Notes under the pieces: model-generated
What the model saw: the letters and a program-made list of their open reading frames with translations, nothing else
What the model was told of the DNA's origin: nothing
The model's database searches: none
Assembly: GCF_002434265.1 (NCBI RefSeq)
Contig: NZ_DJJS01000006.1
Coordinates: 930,001-994,000, forward strand
DNA from: Pseudomonas sp. UBA6562
Lineage (GTDB): Bacteria > Pseudomonadota > Gammaproteobacteria > Pseudomonadales > Pseudomonadaceae
DNA: 64,000 nt
Reading direction: 5' to 3'
In this document: positions 15,846-25,335 of the stretch, in pieces
Layout of the letters: each line of letters opens with the position of its first letter
Position numbering within the stretch: position 1 is the stretch's first letter
Made by a program: the position numbers and the translations under genes

Positions 15846-17870
15846 ATGACGCACGACAATCCCCTCCTGCAACCCAGCGAAGTGCCGGTCGACTACCCGG
15901 CCGTGACCCTGGATAACGCCCGCGAAGCCTTCGAGTACGCGCTCGACGCCCACCGCGACGGCATCGCCCGTCTGATCGAGACGCAGCGCGAACTGCCCAC
16001 CTGGGACGACTTGGTATTGGCCATCGATGCCCTCGACGCGCAGCTGTTGGCAGTGCTGATCGGCCTGTCGCCCTTGACCTATCGTGGCCAGGACTGGGTC
16101 GCGCTGTTCCAGCAAAGCTACCCGCGTCTGCTCGGCCGATTCGACGAAAAGCTCGCCAGTGGCGAGTTGCAGGCGTTGTACCAGCGGTTGGCCGACAGCC
16201 CTTCCGGACAGGGCCTGGACGCCCACGAGCGGGCCGTCCTGGATTGGTATCGACAGGCCTTCGCACTGCAAGGCGCGGCCCTCGACGAACCAACCCGGCA
16301 GCAGATCGTGGACTTGCAGCAACAGGTGCTGCAACGGGCCATGCAGTTCGCCGCCAATCTGCAATTGAGCGGCACTCCCGTCACCGAGGCCGAGCGCCTG
16401 CAAGGGCTGCCGGCCAGGGTGCTGGACGAGTTGGCGGACAAGGCGCGCCAGGCCGGCACCGAGGGCTGGCTGATCGGCACCGACAAGGCCACTACCCAAG
16501 TGGTGCTGGAACAAGCCGCCGACCGCGACCTGCGCGAGGCGGTATACCGCCGGCATCACCAGCGCGGCGTCGGTGCCGAGGGACAGACCGACAATGGCCA
16601 ACTGCTGTTGCAGATGGCCGACTTGCGCGACCGGCGCGCCAAGCTGCTGGGCTTCGCCGATCACACGGCGCTGAGCCTGCAAAGCAAGAGCGCAGGCTCG
16701 CTCGATGCGGTGCTGGCGTTCCTGCACGACCTGGCCGATCGCATGCGGCCGGTCATGCTGCAACGCCGCGCCGAGCTGCAAAGCCTGGCGGACGAGTTCG
16801 GCCTCGGCACCTTGCAGCCCTGGGACCGGTACTACGTGCAGACGCTGGCGCATCGGCGCACCGCACCGTTGGGCATGGACGTGCTGCGCGAGCACTTCCC
16901 CTTGTCGAAGGTGGTCGAGGCGCTGTGCGCACTGGCCGAGCGGCTGTTCGGGTTGCAGTTGGTGCGTCCGGACGTGGCGATTCCAGTGTGGCAGGACAGC
17001 GTGCAAGCGTTCGAGGTCTGGCTCGACCATGCCCACGTAGGGTATGTGTACCTCGATGCGGTGCAGTACCCCGGCAAGCAGCCAGACCTCGTGGAAACCC
17101 GCTACGTGCACAACCGCCGGGTCGATGCCGAAGGGGTGTTCCACCCTGCGGTGGCCATGGTGTTCAGCGATGTGCCGGCGGCGGTCGACGGTGGCGAGCC
17201 ATTGCTCGACCACCTGGCGCTGCGCAAGCTGTTCCACGAATTCGGCCATGCGTTGCAGCACCTGCTGGTGCGCACCACCAACCACGTCAACTCCAACGTT
17301 ACCGGCCTGGGCGCCGATGGCGTCGAGGTGATCAGTAAATTGATCGAGCGCTGGGCCTGGAACCCGGCCTACCTGGTGTCGATTTCGAGCCACCACCAGC
17401 ATGGCGGACAGTTGCAGGAAGCGCAGGTTGCGGCGCTGCTGGAAAGCCTGCGCCGCGCCGAATTCGACAAGGCCGTCGAAGACCTGAGCCTGGCACTGTT
17501 CGACCTCGACCTGCACGCCACCCCGCACGATGGCCGCAGCCTAGAGGAGCGCTTGCGGCAGGCGCGCGACCGCTGCGGCTACTGGCCACTCGACGAGCAC
17601 GAGCACCCTGCGCACGGCTTCGACCATCTGCTGGGCTACTACGATGCCGGCTACTACGCCTATGTCTGGTCCGACGTGCACGCGTTCGATCTGTTCTCGC
17701 GCTTCCAGGCCAACGGCCTGCTCGACCGAGCCACGGGGCAGGCCTTGCAGGCCACACTGCTCGACGCAGGCGCGGCCCAACCGCTGCGCGAAGGCATGCG
17801 GGCGTTTCTGGGGCGCGAAGCCAACGCCGAGGCTTTCATGGCGTGGCACGGCTTGACGCCGGCTGAGTGA
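15846..17870 (+). CDS. Second M3-family oligopeptidase (PrlC paralog)
   Basis: A 674-residue M3 metallopeptidase, paralogous to PrlC but strongly diverged. The active site is intact: KLFHEFGHALQHLLV near residue 463, the distal Glu in GADGVEVISKLIERWAW, and GYYDAGYYAYVWSD as the Gly/Tyr loop. Motif by motif it aligns with PrlC, including an N-terminal NPLLQPSEVPVDYPAV. The PSQFMENW segment of PrlC is replaced by ISKLIERW, so substrate preference may differ. The start ATG 15846 follows GAGCGAGC. A terminator separates it from the prlC-yheV unit, so it is probably independently transcribed. Confidence 0.92.
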   Translation: MTHDNPLLQPSEVPVDYPAVTLDNAREAFEYALDAHRDGIARLIETQRELPTWDDLVLAIDALDAQLLAVLIGLSPLTYRGQDWVALFQQSYPRLLGRFDEKLASGELQALYQRLADSPSGQGLDAHERAVLDWYRQAFALQGAALDEPTRQQIVDLQQQVLQRAMQFAANLQLSGTPVTEAERLQGLPARVLDELADKARQAGTEGWLIGTDKATTQVVLEQAADRDLREAVYRRHHQRGVGAEGQTDNGQLLLQMADLRDRRAKLLGFADHTALSLQSKSAGSLDAVLAFLHDLADRMRPVMLQRRAELQSLADEFGLGTLQPWDRYYVQTLAHRRTAPLGMDVLREHFPLSKVVEALCALAERLFGLQLVRPDVAIPVWQDSVQAFEVWLDHAHVGYVYLDAVQYPGKQPDLVETRYVHNRRVDAEGVFHPAVAMVFSDVPAAVDGGEPLLDHLALRKLFHEFGHALQHLLVRTTNHVNSNVTGLGADGVEVISKLIERWAWNPAYLVSISSHHQHGGQLQEAQVAALLESLRRAEFDKAVEDLSLALFDLDLHATPHDGRSLEERLRQARDRCGYWPLDEHEHPAHGFDHLLGYYDAGYYAYVWSDVHAFDLFSRFQANGLLDRATGQALQATLLDAGAAQPLREGMRAFLGREANAEAFMAWHGLTPAE

Positions 17871-17935
17871 AAGCCGTCGCCTGAGCCAAAGGCGAGCTGA
17901 TCGGCGGGGCTGGAGGGTCTGGGCGATACCCGGTA

Positions 17936-17951
17936 CTGTATGCGCATACAG
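17936..17951 (+). promoter_or_regulatory. LexA (SOS) box
   Basis: CTGTATGCGCATACAG is a perfect 16-base palindrome matching the LexA consensus CTGTAT-N4-ATACAG. It lies 12 bases before the ATG of the radical SAM gene, within the expected promoter or transcription start zone. The P. aeruginosa homolog PA0069 belongs to the LexA regulon, as I recall. Confidence 0.92.
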
Positions 17952-17963
17952 TTATAGGTCGAC

Positions 17964-19022
17964 ATGATTCCTCCTGCTCCGCAAAAGGGCCGTGGCACGG
18001 CCCATAACCCGCACAATCGCTTCGCACCCAGCCAGTCCCACGCCGTGGACGACGGTTGGCATCAGGAAGTGCCGCTCACCCAGGGCACCGAAGTGCGCAT
18101 CGAGCAGGCCAAGACCATCATCGCCCGCAACGCCTCCCCCGACTTGCCGTTCGATCGGTCGATCAACCCCTACCGGGGTTGCGAGCACGGCTGTATCTAC
18201 TGCTATGCCCGCCCCAGCCACGCCTATTGGGACCTCTCGCCGGGGCTGGACTTCGAAACCAAGCTGATCGCCAAAAGCAATGCCGCCGAAGTCCTGGAAC
18301 GGCAACTGAGCAACCCCGGCTACGTGTGCGCGCCGATCAACCTGGGCGCCAACACCGACCCTTACCAGCCCATCGAGCGTGAGCACAGGCTCAGCCGGCG
18401 CCTGCTGGAAGTGCTGCTGCGCTTCCGCCATCCGGTGACCATCGTCACCAAGGGTTCGCTGGTGCTGCGCGACCTCGACCTGCTGGTGGAACTGGCGCGC
18501 CTGCGCCTGGTGCGGGTGATGATCAGCCTCACCACCCTGGACGACGGCCTCAAGCGCGTGCTCGAACCGCGTGCCGCCGCGCCCCAGGCACGTTTGCGCG
18601 CCATTCGTGTATTGCACGAAGCAGGCGTGCCGGTAGGCGTGATCTGCTCGCCGATGATCCCGATGATCAACGACAGCGAACTCGAGCACCTGCTGCAAGC
18701 GGCCCGCGACGCTGGCGCGCAGAGCGCGGCCTACATGCTGCTGCGCCTGCCGTTGGAAGTGGCGCCGCTGTTCGAGCAATGGCTGCACGACCATTACCCG
18801 CAGCGCGCCAACCACGTGCTGAGCCTGATTCGCCAGAGCCGCGGCGGTGAGCTGTACGACGGTCGCTTCGGCGCTCGCATGCGTGGCGAGGGGGTGTTCG
18901 CCGAATTGCTGGAGCAGCGCTTTCGCAAGGCGTCGCGGCGGTTGGGGTTCGCGGGGCGCGAGGCGTTGGCGCTGGACTGTTCGGCGTTTGCGGTGCCGGG
19001 GGCGCAGATGGCGCTGTTCTGA
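17964..19022 (+). CDS. PA0069-family radical SAM protein, SOS regulated
   Basis: A 352-residue radical SAM enzyme. The [4Fe-4S] cysteines are in CEHGCIYCYARPSHAYWDL (CxxxCxxC), near residues 73-80. Downstream NLGANTDPYQPIE and MISLTTLDDGL fit the SplB-like/PA0069 family, distantly related to spore photoproduct lyase. A perfect LexA box overlaps its promoter region, so it should be induced by DNA damage. A DNA-repair reaction on modified bases is plausible but unproven. The C-terminal RMRGEGVFAELLEQRFRKA resembles the DNA-binding end of the SplB family. Start ATG 17964. Confidence 0.93.
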   Translation: MIPPAPQKGRGTAHNPHNRFAPSQSHAVDDGWHQEVPLTQGTEVRIEQAKTIIARNASPDLPFDRSINPYRGCEHGCIYCYARPSHAYWDLSPGLDFETKLIAKSNAAEVLERQLSNPGYVCAPINLGANTDPYQPIEREHRLSRRLLEVLLRFRHPVTIVTKGSLVLRDLDLLVELARLRLVRVMISLTTLDDGLKRVLEPRAAAPQARLRAIRVLHEAGVPVGVICSPMIPMINDSELEHLLQAARDAGAQSAAYMLLRLPLEVAPLFEQWLHDHYPQRANHVLSLIRQSRGGELYDGRFGARMRGEGVFAELLEQRFRKASRRLGFAGREALALDCSAFAVPGAQMALF

Positions 19023-19040
19023 GCACAGGTCGGTCGGGCT

Positions 19041-19066
19041 GGCCACGCCCTGAAAAGGCCGTGGCC
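19041..19066. terminator. Hairpin between radical SAM gene and secreted protease gene
   Basis: GGCCACG pairs with CGTGGCC around a short loop, 18 bases after the radical SAM stop and before the convergent large gene. No T-run follows, so the terminator call is tentative. Confidence 0.45.
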
Positions 19067-19162
19067 GTCTGCACCTTGCGATTGAAGAGGTTTCAACCGT
19101 GGTCGAGCAGGCACCTCGGGCTCGACTCCGAGCGCCAAGGCCACCTGCAATTCACTGTCAGC

Positions 19163-22100
19163 TCATTGCCAATTGGCCGCAAGCACCGGCTGCAGGGTTT
19201 GTGCGTGTGCTGCGTCGAAGTTGGGCAGCGCCGAGGGCGTGGGAGCAAAGGCGGCCATGGCCTGCAGCAGTTGATCGGAAGTCAGCGCCAGATCCTCCTG
19301 GCGCCACCGAGCGGTGTCTGCACCGCCCGCAGTGTTCGTCCAAGCCTCGGCCCTTCGTCGATCGAGCTGCAGCGGATCCAGCAGGGTGCTAGCGGTATTG
19401 CTGTCATCCAATCTCAGAGCCTCGAAGATTGGACCCACTTTGCCGATGTCCCTGGGGGCGAGCGCTTTTGGACCTACCGGGCCGAGCGCACGCCGCTCGG
19501 CAAGGTGCTCGTCGATCGACTGATCGAAGGGGCGTGCGCGTGTCGACTCGATTCGCTCGTTCACAGCGGCCAGACGCGCTGCAACGTCCGATTCCGCCTC
19601 GACATCGATCCAAAGGTTGCGGGTTGTATCTGCAAGCTCGGACGTCATGGGGCGGGCGCGGGCGAGGCCTGCGCCAAGAAGCGTTTGCCCTGGTGCCGGT
19701 CCATCGGCAGGAAGAGGGTCATGTATGTCTGTAGTTTCGGATGTCTCAGGCTGTACGGGTGTGGCGACAGCATGTTGCAGCGGCGCCGCTTCGGGTTGCC
19801 CGCTTTCCAACGGCAGGTGCGCGGTAGCGAAGATGAAGTCGTTGGCATCGAGTTGCGAGACCTCGAGGGTATCGAGATAGAGCAGCTTCACCGGTTGTTC
19901 GGCACTTCTGAGTACCTGCGTGCTGACATCGACCCCGTGAATCTGCGCCAGACCGTTGAAGTTGCCACGTTCCTGCTTGACGATGCTCAGCTCTTCGAAA
20001 CGCGTCACGCCGACCTGGCTCAAATCGATCTTGTCGACACCATGGCGGAAACCGCGCAGGGCGTTGCCGTAGTCTTTGGCATTGGGTTGGTGGCTGACCA
20101 CGAAGCGATCCGCAGGCGCTCCATCCGGGCTATAGATCGTGCCGGCCAGAGAGAACACGAACTGGCCATCCGCTCCTGTGTCGAGGCTGACCCCTTTCGC
20201 GCCGCCATTGAGCACGACGGTACCGGTCTGCGGCGTTGGCTCGTTGCCGGTCTCGAGGCTGTCGATGTAACGGGCAGGAGGGGCAAAGCGGTCTTGGAAG
20301 TTGAAGTGCGCCGCGTTGAGGCTTTCTAGGGTCTGGCCACTGAGCAGAAGGTGCTGCCCGCCGCCGAGGTCGACTCGAACGTCCGCGTCTTGCTGCGTCA
20401 TGACCAGGTCAGCGAACGATTTACCGGTGAAGCCGACCAGGTCGATCACCTCCGGCTTGTTCGTTTCGAAGTGATGAATCGTGTCTTGGCCGCCTTCGCG
20501 CCGCTGCACCACGAACAGGTCCTGCCCATTGCCACCAGTCAGGTTATTGATACCGCGCCCGCCGTGAAGGAGCGCGTCCCCAGGGCCGGCCACCAGGGTA
20601 TCGTTGCCATCGCCGGCGATCACGTTGTGCACGGTGGCTGGGTTGGTCAAGGCGAGCGCTGCGCCGGCTACATTGGCCACGCCGGTTTCCAGCGACACGT
20701 CCACATTACCGCTGACTGCCGCAAAATTCAGCGTATTGCGCCCGCCTGGCGTGCCATTGACCGAATCGTCCAGTGCACCGCGCTCGGCTTGGCTTTGCAG
20801 GGCGACGGGGAACTCATCGGTGTAGAAATAGGTGTCGTGCGCATCGTCAGCGCTGCCGTACAAACGCAGCGCCCAGTTGTTGAGGGTGACAGGCTCACCG
20901 CCGGCAGCGTCGGTCAGCTCCAGCGCCCAAGTGCCGGCAGAGCGCTCGCCCAGATGGTGGGTGCTCATGAAGCTGTAGACGAAGGCGCCGGAGCGGGTGC
21001 TGCCGTTATCGGTATCGCTGGCACCGGCCGTGCCTTGTGGCACCTTGCCGTGGCGGTCGAGCAATACGCTGCGCTGGCCGCTCGGCGAAACCAGCACCAG
21101 GCCGAGATCGCCCAGCCGACCCAGTGTCGCGTCCAGCTCGACCTCGACGTGCTCGACATTCAGCCCAGCCGCCACCTGCAGTTCGTTGCGCAGGCTGCCG
21201 CCGGCGCCGAGTGCTTGCGCCAGCTCCCCGCTGCTGGCCGTCAACACGGCCTCATCGGCGCCTACCTGTTTCGCGATCCAGGTTTCGGCCAGCCGAACCG
21301 CCGCACGGGCGTCCACTTTGCCGAAACCGTAATCGTGGCTGGCGTGCAGCCCGCCGCCGTTCCAGTGACGCGCGCCATTGTGCGTCCACTGCGTGGCAGG
21401 GTCGTCGAGGCGTGTGGCCGATAGCGCCAGGATCTGCTGGACGTCGCGGTAGCCTAGGTTGGGGTTGGCTTGCAGCACCAACGCGGCAATGCCGGAAACG
21501 ATCGGCGCGGCGAAGCTGGTGCCCTGCATGCTGCTGTAGTCGTTACCGAACGTGGAGCCGCGTTCGGTCTGCAATTGCCGGCTGGTGGACAGCACGTTGC
21601 TGCCGGGCGCCGATACCAGCAAGCTGGCGCCGGGGTTGGAGAAGGGTGCCGACCCCAGCTGCAAGGTCGACAGGTCGGCCTTGGCATTGATGGCTCCGAC
21701 CTGGATCGAGAAACGGTTGTTGTTGGTCAACGAGCCCTGTGCGCTCCCGCCTTTCGCCCGCTCGTTGCCACCGGCGGTGACGATCACCGTGCCTAGACCG
21801 CCGCGGCCGTTGTGAACGGCAGTGCGTACGGTGGACAACAACGCACTGGCCGTGTTGACGTTGCCGCGCGATACGTTGCCCAGGGCGAAGTCGGTCTTGA
21901 ACCCCCAACTGTGGTTGGCCACATCGAAGTTCACCATGTTGCCCAGCCCGGTCAGGTCGTCGCCCCGGTTGGCCAGGTAGAAGCCGCCGAGAGTCGCGCC
22001 ATGGGCGACGCCTACGCCGCCCTGTTCGTTGCGCTCTGCGACCATCACCCCGGCGACCATGGTGGCGTGGTTGGAAGCCAGGGCGGGAAGCACGCCCTTG

Positions 22101-24982
22101 TCGCGTTGCGAGGCGAGCCAGGCCTGGTCGACATTGGCGGCAAGGTCAGGGTGCTGGATGTCGAAGATTTCCGGTGCCGTGGCGAACTCGCCGCCCGGTT
22201 CGAACATGCCGATGCGCACGCCCTTGCCGGTGTAGTCCTGCCAGACCGGCAGGATGTTGCTGTCGCTCAAGTACCACTGCTGCGCTGCCAGAGGGTCGCT
22301 GGGCAACTGCGCATCCAGTAGCGCGACGCTGGCGCGCATCGGCGCGGTTTCGCCATTGCTCAACGCCACCACCGAGGCCGCCGGATTTCCCTGGGCATCG
22401 ACGATGCCGTACTTGAAGCTCATGGCGCCGGTGTAACCGGGCTGTGGTGTGAACAACACGTCGCCCTGCTCGTTCAGGCTCACCGTCCCGCCTGTGGCTT
22501 CGCCGACGCTTTCCAGGCGCAGGCCGCCCTGGCTGCCCAGCAGCAAATCGTTGGCCAGCAGGCTTGCCGCGCTGATCAGGTGCGCCCGTGTGCGCTCGAA
22601 GGGAGCACCTTCGTGGTCGACCTTCAGTACGTCCGGCACCGGCATGGCGTTGGGGGTTTGCAAGTCGACGGCGGAAATGTTCGAGAAATTGAGCTTCTGC
22701 ACGTTCTTCAAGGTGACGGTGCCGTCCCGACCGGCCACTTTGTCGGCCACTACATAACCTTCGGCGCTGCGCGTGATCTCGTATTCGCCGTGGGTGCCGT
22801 GCAACGTGACCAGGTTGATCCCACCGTCGCCGTCGATGCTGGCATTGCCGTGGCCCACTTCGATCACGTCGTCGCTGGCGCCGCCGTAGATCTGGTCGGC
22901 CCCGCCTCCGGCATGGATCACGCTGCCGCTTTGCGCGCCGTAGATGGTGTCGCCGTTGGGGCCAGCGTAGATGATCGCTTTTCCGCTGCCACCGATGATG
23001 GTGTTGTGTCCGGTGCCGCCCACCAGCACATCCGTGCCGGCGCCACCGATCAGCGTCGAATGGCCCGTGCCGCCTTTGAGGAACACACCGAGATGGCCGC
23101 CGCTGATGAGCCTGTCGTTGCCATCGCCGCCTTGGGCGATGGTCAATCCGGCTTTTGCCAGGTTCAACGTGACGCCCTGCTTGCCGACCACGATGGCAGT
23201 GTCGCGACCGCCATTGCCGTGGAGATTGGCCGGGTCGTCCGATGCGCTGATGACGAAGACGTCATCTCCAGCCCCGCCGTTGTACGTGTTGCTGCCCGCT
23301 CCGCCTGCCAACCAGCTACCGGCGGGCGCGGCATTCAGGGTGTCGTCGCCTTGGCCGCCGAGCAGGTTGTCCACACCCAGCGCGGCCGCATCCAATGAAA
23401 CCCCGGTAGCGCTCAGGCTGGAAAAGGCCTTGGTGGTGCGGCTGTTGGCCCCCGCGGTGGTCGAGGTGATGCGCAGGGCTCCTTCTTCATGGGCAACCGT
23501 GTTGCTGATCGACTCACCGAGGAAGTCTACGGCCAGTATTTCCTGCTGGTTACCGTTGAGGGTGAAGGTGCCGCTGGCGAGCACGCGGTTGCCATCGAGC
23601 GTTCGCTGCTCGGTCGACGCCGGCCGCACGCTGATTTGAGTGATGCCCAGTTCGTCGAGCGTCTTGAATTCGCCGGCATCGACCTTGGCGTCGTGGCTGG
23701 CGTCGACCCACACGCGCAGCTGTTGCCAGATCGGATCGCTGGCGTCGATGACGCCATCCTGGTTGCCGTCTTCGCTGGCCAAGGCGTCGAAGCCGTGCTT
23801 GAAGCGTTTCTCACCCGCTGCGCCCTCGGCGCCTGCCTGGCCCTTGTAGTACTCGGAGAACATCTGGCTGACATTGCCGATCTGCCCGCTACCGTCGTCG
23901 ATCACCAGCATCCCCGTCGTGCGGTCCGCCCAGCCGCTGCGTTTGAGCGTGCCACTGTGGTCGGTGTCGAACAGCACGGCGTCGGTGAGGTCGGTCATGT
24001 GCACGCCGCCGCCGGTGAGATCGAGCAGTAAAGGGTCGACGTAGGTATTGAATGCCGCCATGGACGACAGGCCGTTGAGGACCATGGCATTGCGCAGGCC
24101 GAAGTTGGGCTGTTGCGCTTCTGGAGTGGTGTAGAACGAGGACAAGTGCGCGTTGGGCCGCACGTTTTCATCAAGCTGGACCTCCCCCGGACGCACCCCG
24201 CCGGTGGCGAGCCCGGCCATTTGGGTGGAGGCGAAGTCGGTCGCGTTCAGCAGCCCGCCTGGGGCGGAAATACGGTGGGTAGAGGAGCGGGACACGTGGC
24301 CGCTGGCGACGTCGTCCTGGGCTTGGGTTTCGTTTTCGATGCGTTGCTGCGGTTGGGGGGAAGGGGTGATGTCGAGCTCTACCGGGCTGGAAGACTCTGG
24401 TGGTTTGCGTACATCGGATTGATTGAGCCAGATGCATTTCTGGCCATCTTTATCTTCGTAGTAGTCGCCCCGGCGAACCAGGTCGTCACGGATGATGTTG
24501 GCGCCGTGGGTGTAGAATAGTTCTTTAATGTTATCGTCGTTGAAGACTGGAAGTATGTCACCCTGCTCATTTTTGGGGTTTAGCCCAATAGCGGTAAGCG
24601 CGGCATAAGTGTAATCTATACAGCTATTAGTAAGGGCGTTATACCGGTTGGTATTAAATCCATAGTTTTCTGGATGTTTTGAGAAATCGATAAGTGTATT
24701 GTATTGGGATGCACTTATACTGATAGTTATTTCTTTCGCGGTTTCTCGATAAGCTTGGTCGTCGTAGATAGATACATCTCCTGCGCCATACGGAGTTCCA
24801 GATTTAGATTGGAATCCGGAGCTTACAGACGAGCTTACTCCATCATTAAAAGAGTACCACATATGACCAGCTGTCGATTCGGTTACGTCCCCTTTATTGT
24901 GCTTTTCGCTGTCTATTTGATGTTCGTATTTTGCTCCAATTGTTGCTATTTTTATCGTTAGAGAGTGGCTTTCTTTGCTCAT
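19163..24982 (-). CDS. Giant RTX protein: permuted papain-like domain, RTX repeats, S8 protease, P-domain
   Basis: A 1939-residue predicted type I secreted protein without signal peptide. In order: residues 1-190, a domain with His40 (AGHMWYSF) and Cys121 (NSCIDYTYAAL), an order expected of permuted NlpC/P60-like papain folds. Residues 316-490 form a calcium domain with EF-hand-like DTDHSGTL and DGNQDGVID. RTX-type GG-G-D repeats cover about 541-720. A cadherin-like stretch spans 785-880. A subtilisin/kexin domain (about 905-1235) has His972, Asn1073 and Ser1156 (QGTSFAAP), but Glu928 stands where Asp is expected. A P-domain (1243-1376) and a second RTX block (1455-1490) follow, then a long acidic tail that may carry the secretion signal. 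The first 570 bases are AT-rich, unlike the rest. The secretion machinery is encoded just upstream on the same strand. Function as toxin, secreted protease or both is inferred. Confidence 0.88.
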   Translation of the reverse strand: MSKESHSLTIKIATIGAKYEHQIDSEKHNKGDVTESTAGHMWYSFNDGVSSSVSSGFQSKSGTPYGAGDVSIYDDQAYRETAKEITISISASQYNTLIDFSKHPENYGFNTNRYNALTNSCIDYTYAALTAIGLNPKNEQGDILPVFNDDNIKELFYTHGANIIRDDLVRRGDYYEDKDGQKCIWLNQSDVRKPPESSSPVELDITPSPQPQQRIENETQAQDDVASGHVSRSSTHRISAPGGLLNATDFASTQMAGLATGGVRPGEVQLDENVRPNAHLSSFYTTPEAQQPNFGLRNAMVLNGLSSMAAFNTYVDPLLLDLTGGGVHMTDLTDAVLFDTDHSGTLKRSGWADRTTGMLVIDDGSGQIGNVSQMFSEYYKGQAGAEGAAGEKRFKHGFDALASEDGNQDGVIDASDPIWQQLRVWVDASHDAKVDAGEFKTLDELGITQISVRPASTEQRTLDGNRVLASGTFTLNGNQQEILAVDFLGESISNTVAHEEGALRITSTTAGANSRTTKAFSSLSATGVSLDAAALGVDNLLGGQGDDTLNAAPAGSWLAGGAGSNTYNGGAGDDVFVISASDDPANLHGNGGRDTAIVVGKQGVTLNLAKAGLTIAQGGDGNDRLISGGHLGVFLKGGTGHSTLIGGAGTDVLVGGTGHNTIIGGSGKAIIYAGPNGDTIYGAQSGSVIHAGGGADQIYGGASDDVIEVGHGNASIDGDGGINLVTLHGTHGEYEITRSAEGYVVADKVAGRDGTVTLKNVQKLNFSNISAVDLQTPNAMPVPDVLKVDHEGAPFERTRAHLISAASLLANDLLLGSQGGLRLESVGEATGGTVSLNEQGDVLFTPQPGYTGAMSFKYGIVDAQGNPAASVVALSNGETAPMRASVALLDAQLPSDPLAAQQWYLSDSNILPVWQDYTGKGVRIGMFEPGGEFATAPEIFDIQHPDLAANVDQAWLASQRDKGVLPALASNHATMVAGVMVAERNEQGGVGVAHGATLGGFYLANRGDDLTGLGNMVNFDVANHSWGFKTDFALGNVSRGNVNTASALLSTVRTAVHNGRGGLGTVIVTAGGNERAKGGSAQGSLTNNNRFSIQVGAINAKADLSTLQLGSAPFSNPGASLLVSAPGSNVLSTSRQLQTERGSTFGNDYSSMQGTSFAAPIVSGIAALVLQANPNLGYRDVQQILALSATRLDDPATQWTHNGARHWNGGGLHASHDYGFGKVDARAAVRLAETWIAKQVGADEAVLTASSGELAQALGAGGSLRNELQVAAGLNVEHVEVELDATLGRLGDLGLVLVSPSGQRSVLLDRHGKVPQGTAGASDTDNGSTRSGAFVYSFMSTHHLGERSAGTWALELTDAAGGEPVTLNNWALRLYGSADDAHDTYFYTDEFPVALQSQAERGALDDSVNGTPGGRNTLNFAAVSGNVDVSLETGVANVAGAALALTNPATVHNVIAGDGNDTLVAGPGDALLHGGRGINNLTGGNGQDLFVVQRREGGQDTIHHFETNKPEVIDLVGFTGKSFADLVMTQQDADVRVDLGGGQHLLLSGQTLESLNAAHFNFQDRFAPPARYIDSLETGNEPTPQTGTVVLNGGAKGVSLDTGADGQFVFSLAGTIYSPDGAPADRFVVSHQPNAKDYGNALRGFRHGVDKIDLSQVGVTRFEELSIVKQERGNFNGLAQIHGVDVSTQVLRSAEQPVKLLYLDTLEVSQLDANDFIFATAHLPLESGQPEAAPLQHAVATPVQPETSETTDIHDPLPADGPAPGQTLLGAGLARARPMTSELADTTRNLWIDVEAESDVAARLAAVNERIESTRARPFDQSIDEHLAERRALGPVGPKALAPRDIGKVGPIFEALRLDDSNTASTLLDPLQLDRRRAEAWTNTAGGADTARWRQEDLALTSDQLLQAMAAFAPTPSALPNFDAAHAQTLQPVLAANWQ
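22823..23362 (-). repeat. RTX-type glycine/aspartate repeat block
   Basis: Codons 541-720 of the giant protein encode tandem degenerate nonapeptide-like repeats, for example LGGQGDDTL, NGGAGDDVF, GGDGNDRL, GGAGTDVLVGG, GGSGKAI, GGGADQIYGG. These form calcium-bound beta-rolls after export. Several units have lost the Asp (GTGHST, GTGHNT), so calcium affinity may vary along the block. Confidence 0.85.
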
Positions 24983-25335
24983 TTTATTCTCAATTAACTG
25001 GTTTCAAAGATTGAAGTGCTGAGTTGTCGATATACTTGAGGTGCGTGATTTTGGTTTTTGGTATGTTGTGCGTGTTAGAGCGGTCATGGCACCTAATTAT
25101 GTTTTCATAGTGATCCTATAGAGAGCTTCGGGAGTGGGTGAAATTGAAAGCAAGATTGCTGGTCTCAGCCTTTGCCTTATTCAATACAACTAAGATGTTG
25201 TAAAATAATCTTCACGATCGGGCGTTTGCCGTAAATAAATCATAACTGCCAAGAGTTTTAGAGAGCCGATTATCTATGAGGCGCACCTTTATTATGAGAG
25301 AATGCTATGCCTACTCGAATGAAAGTAATTTGGGA
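24983..25335. other. AT-rich gene-free gap between giant protein and small membrane-anchored gene
   Basis: The 353 bases are clearly AT-rich compared with the flanking genome, and no open frame of credible length or recognisable coding was found on either strand. It may hold a separate promoter for the giant protein on the minus strand, whose ribosome site is weak (TTGAGAATAAA before the ATG). No convincing -35/-10 pair or terminator was resolved. It may be residue of a past module exchange. Confidence 0.5.

Noticed and set aside
22823..23362. Repetitive region considered as a CRISPR or DNA repeat array
   Set aside because: The repeats are degenerate at the DNA level and in frame with glycine/aspartate RTX units, so they are protein repeats.
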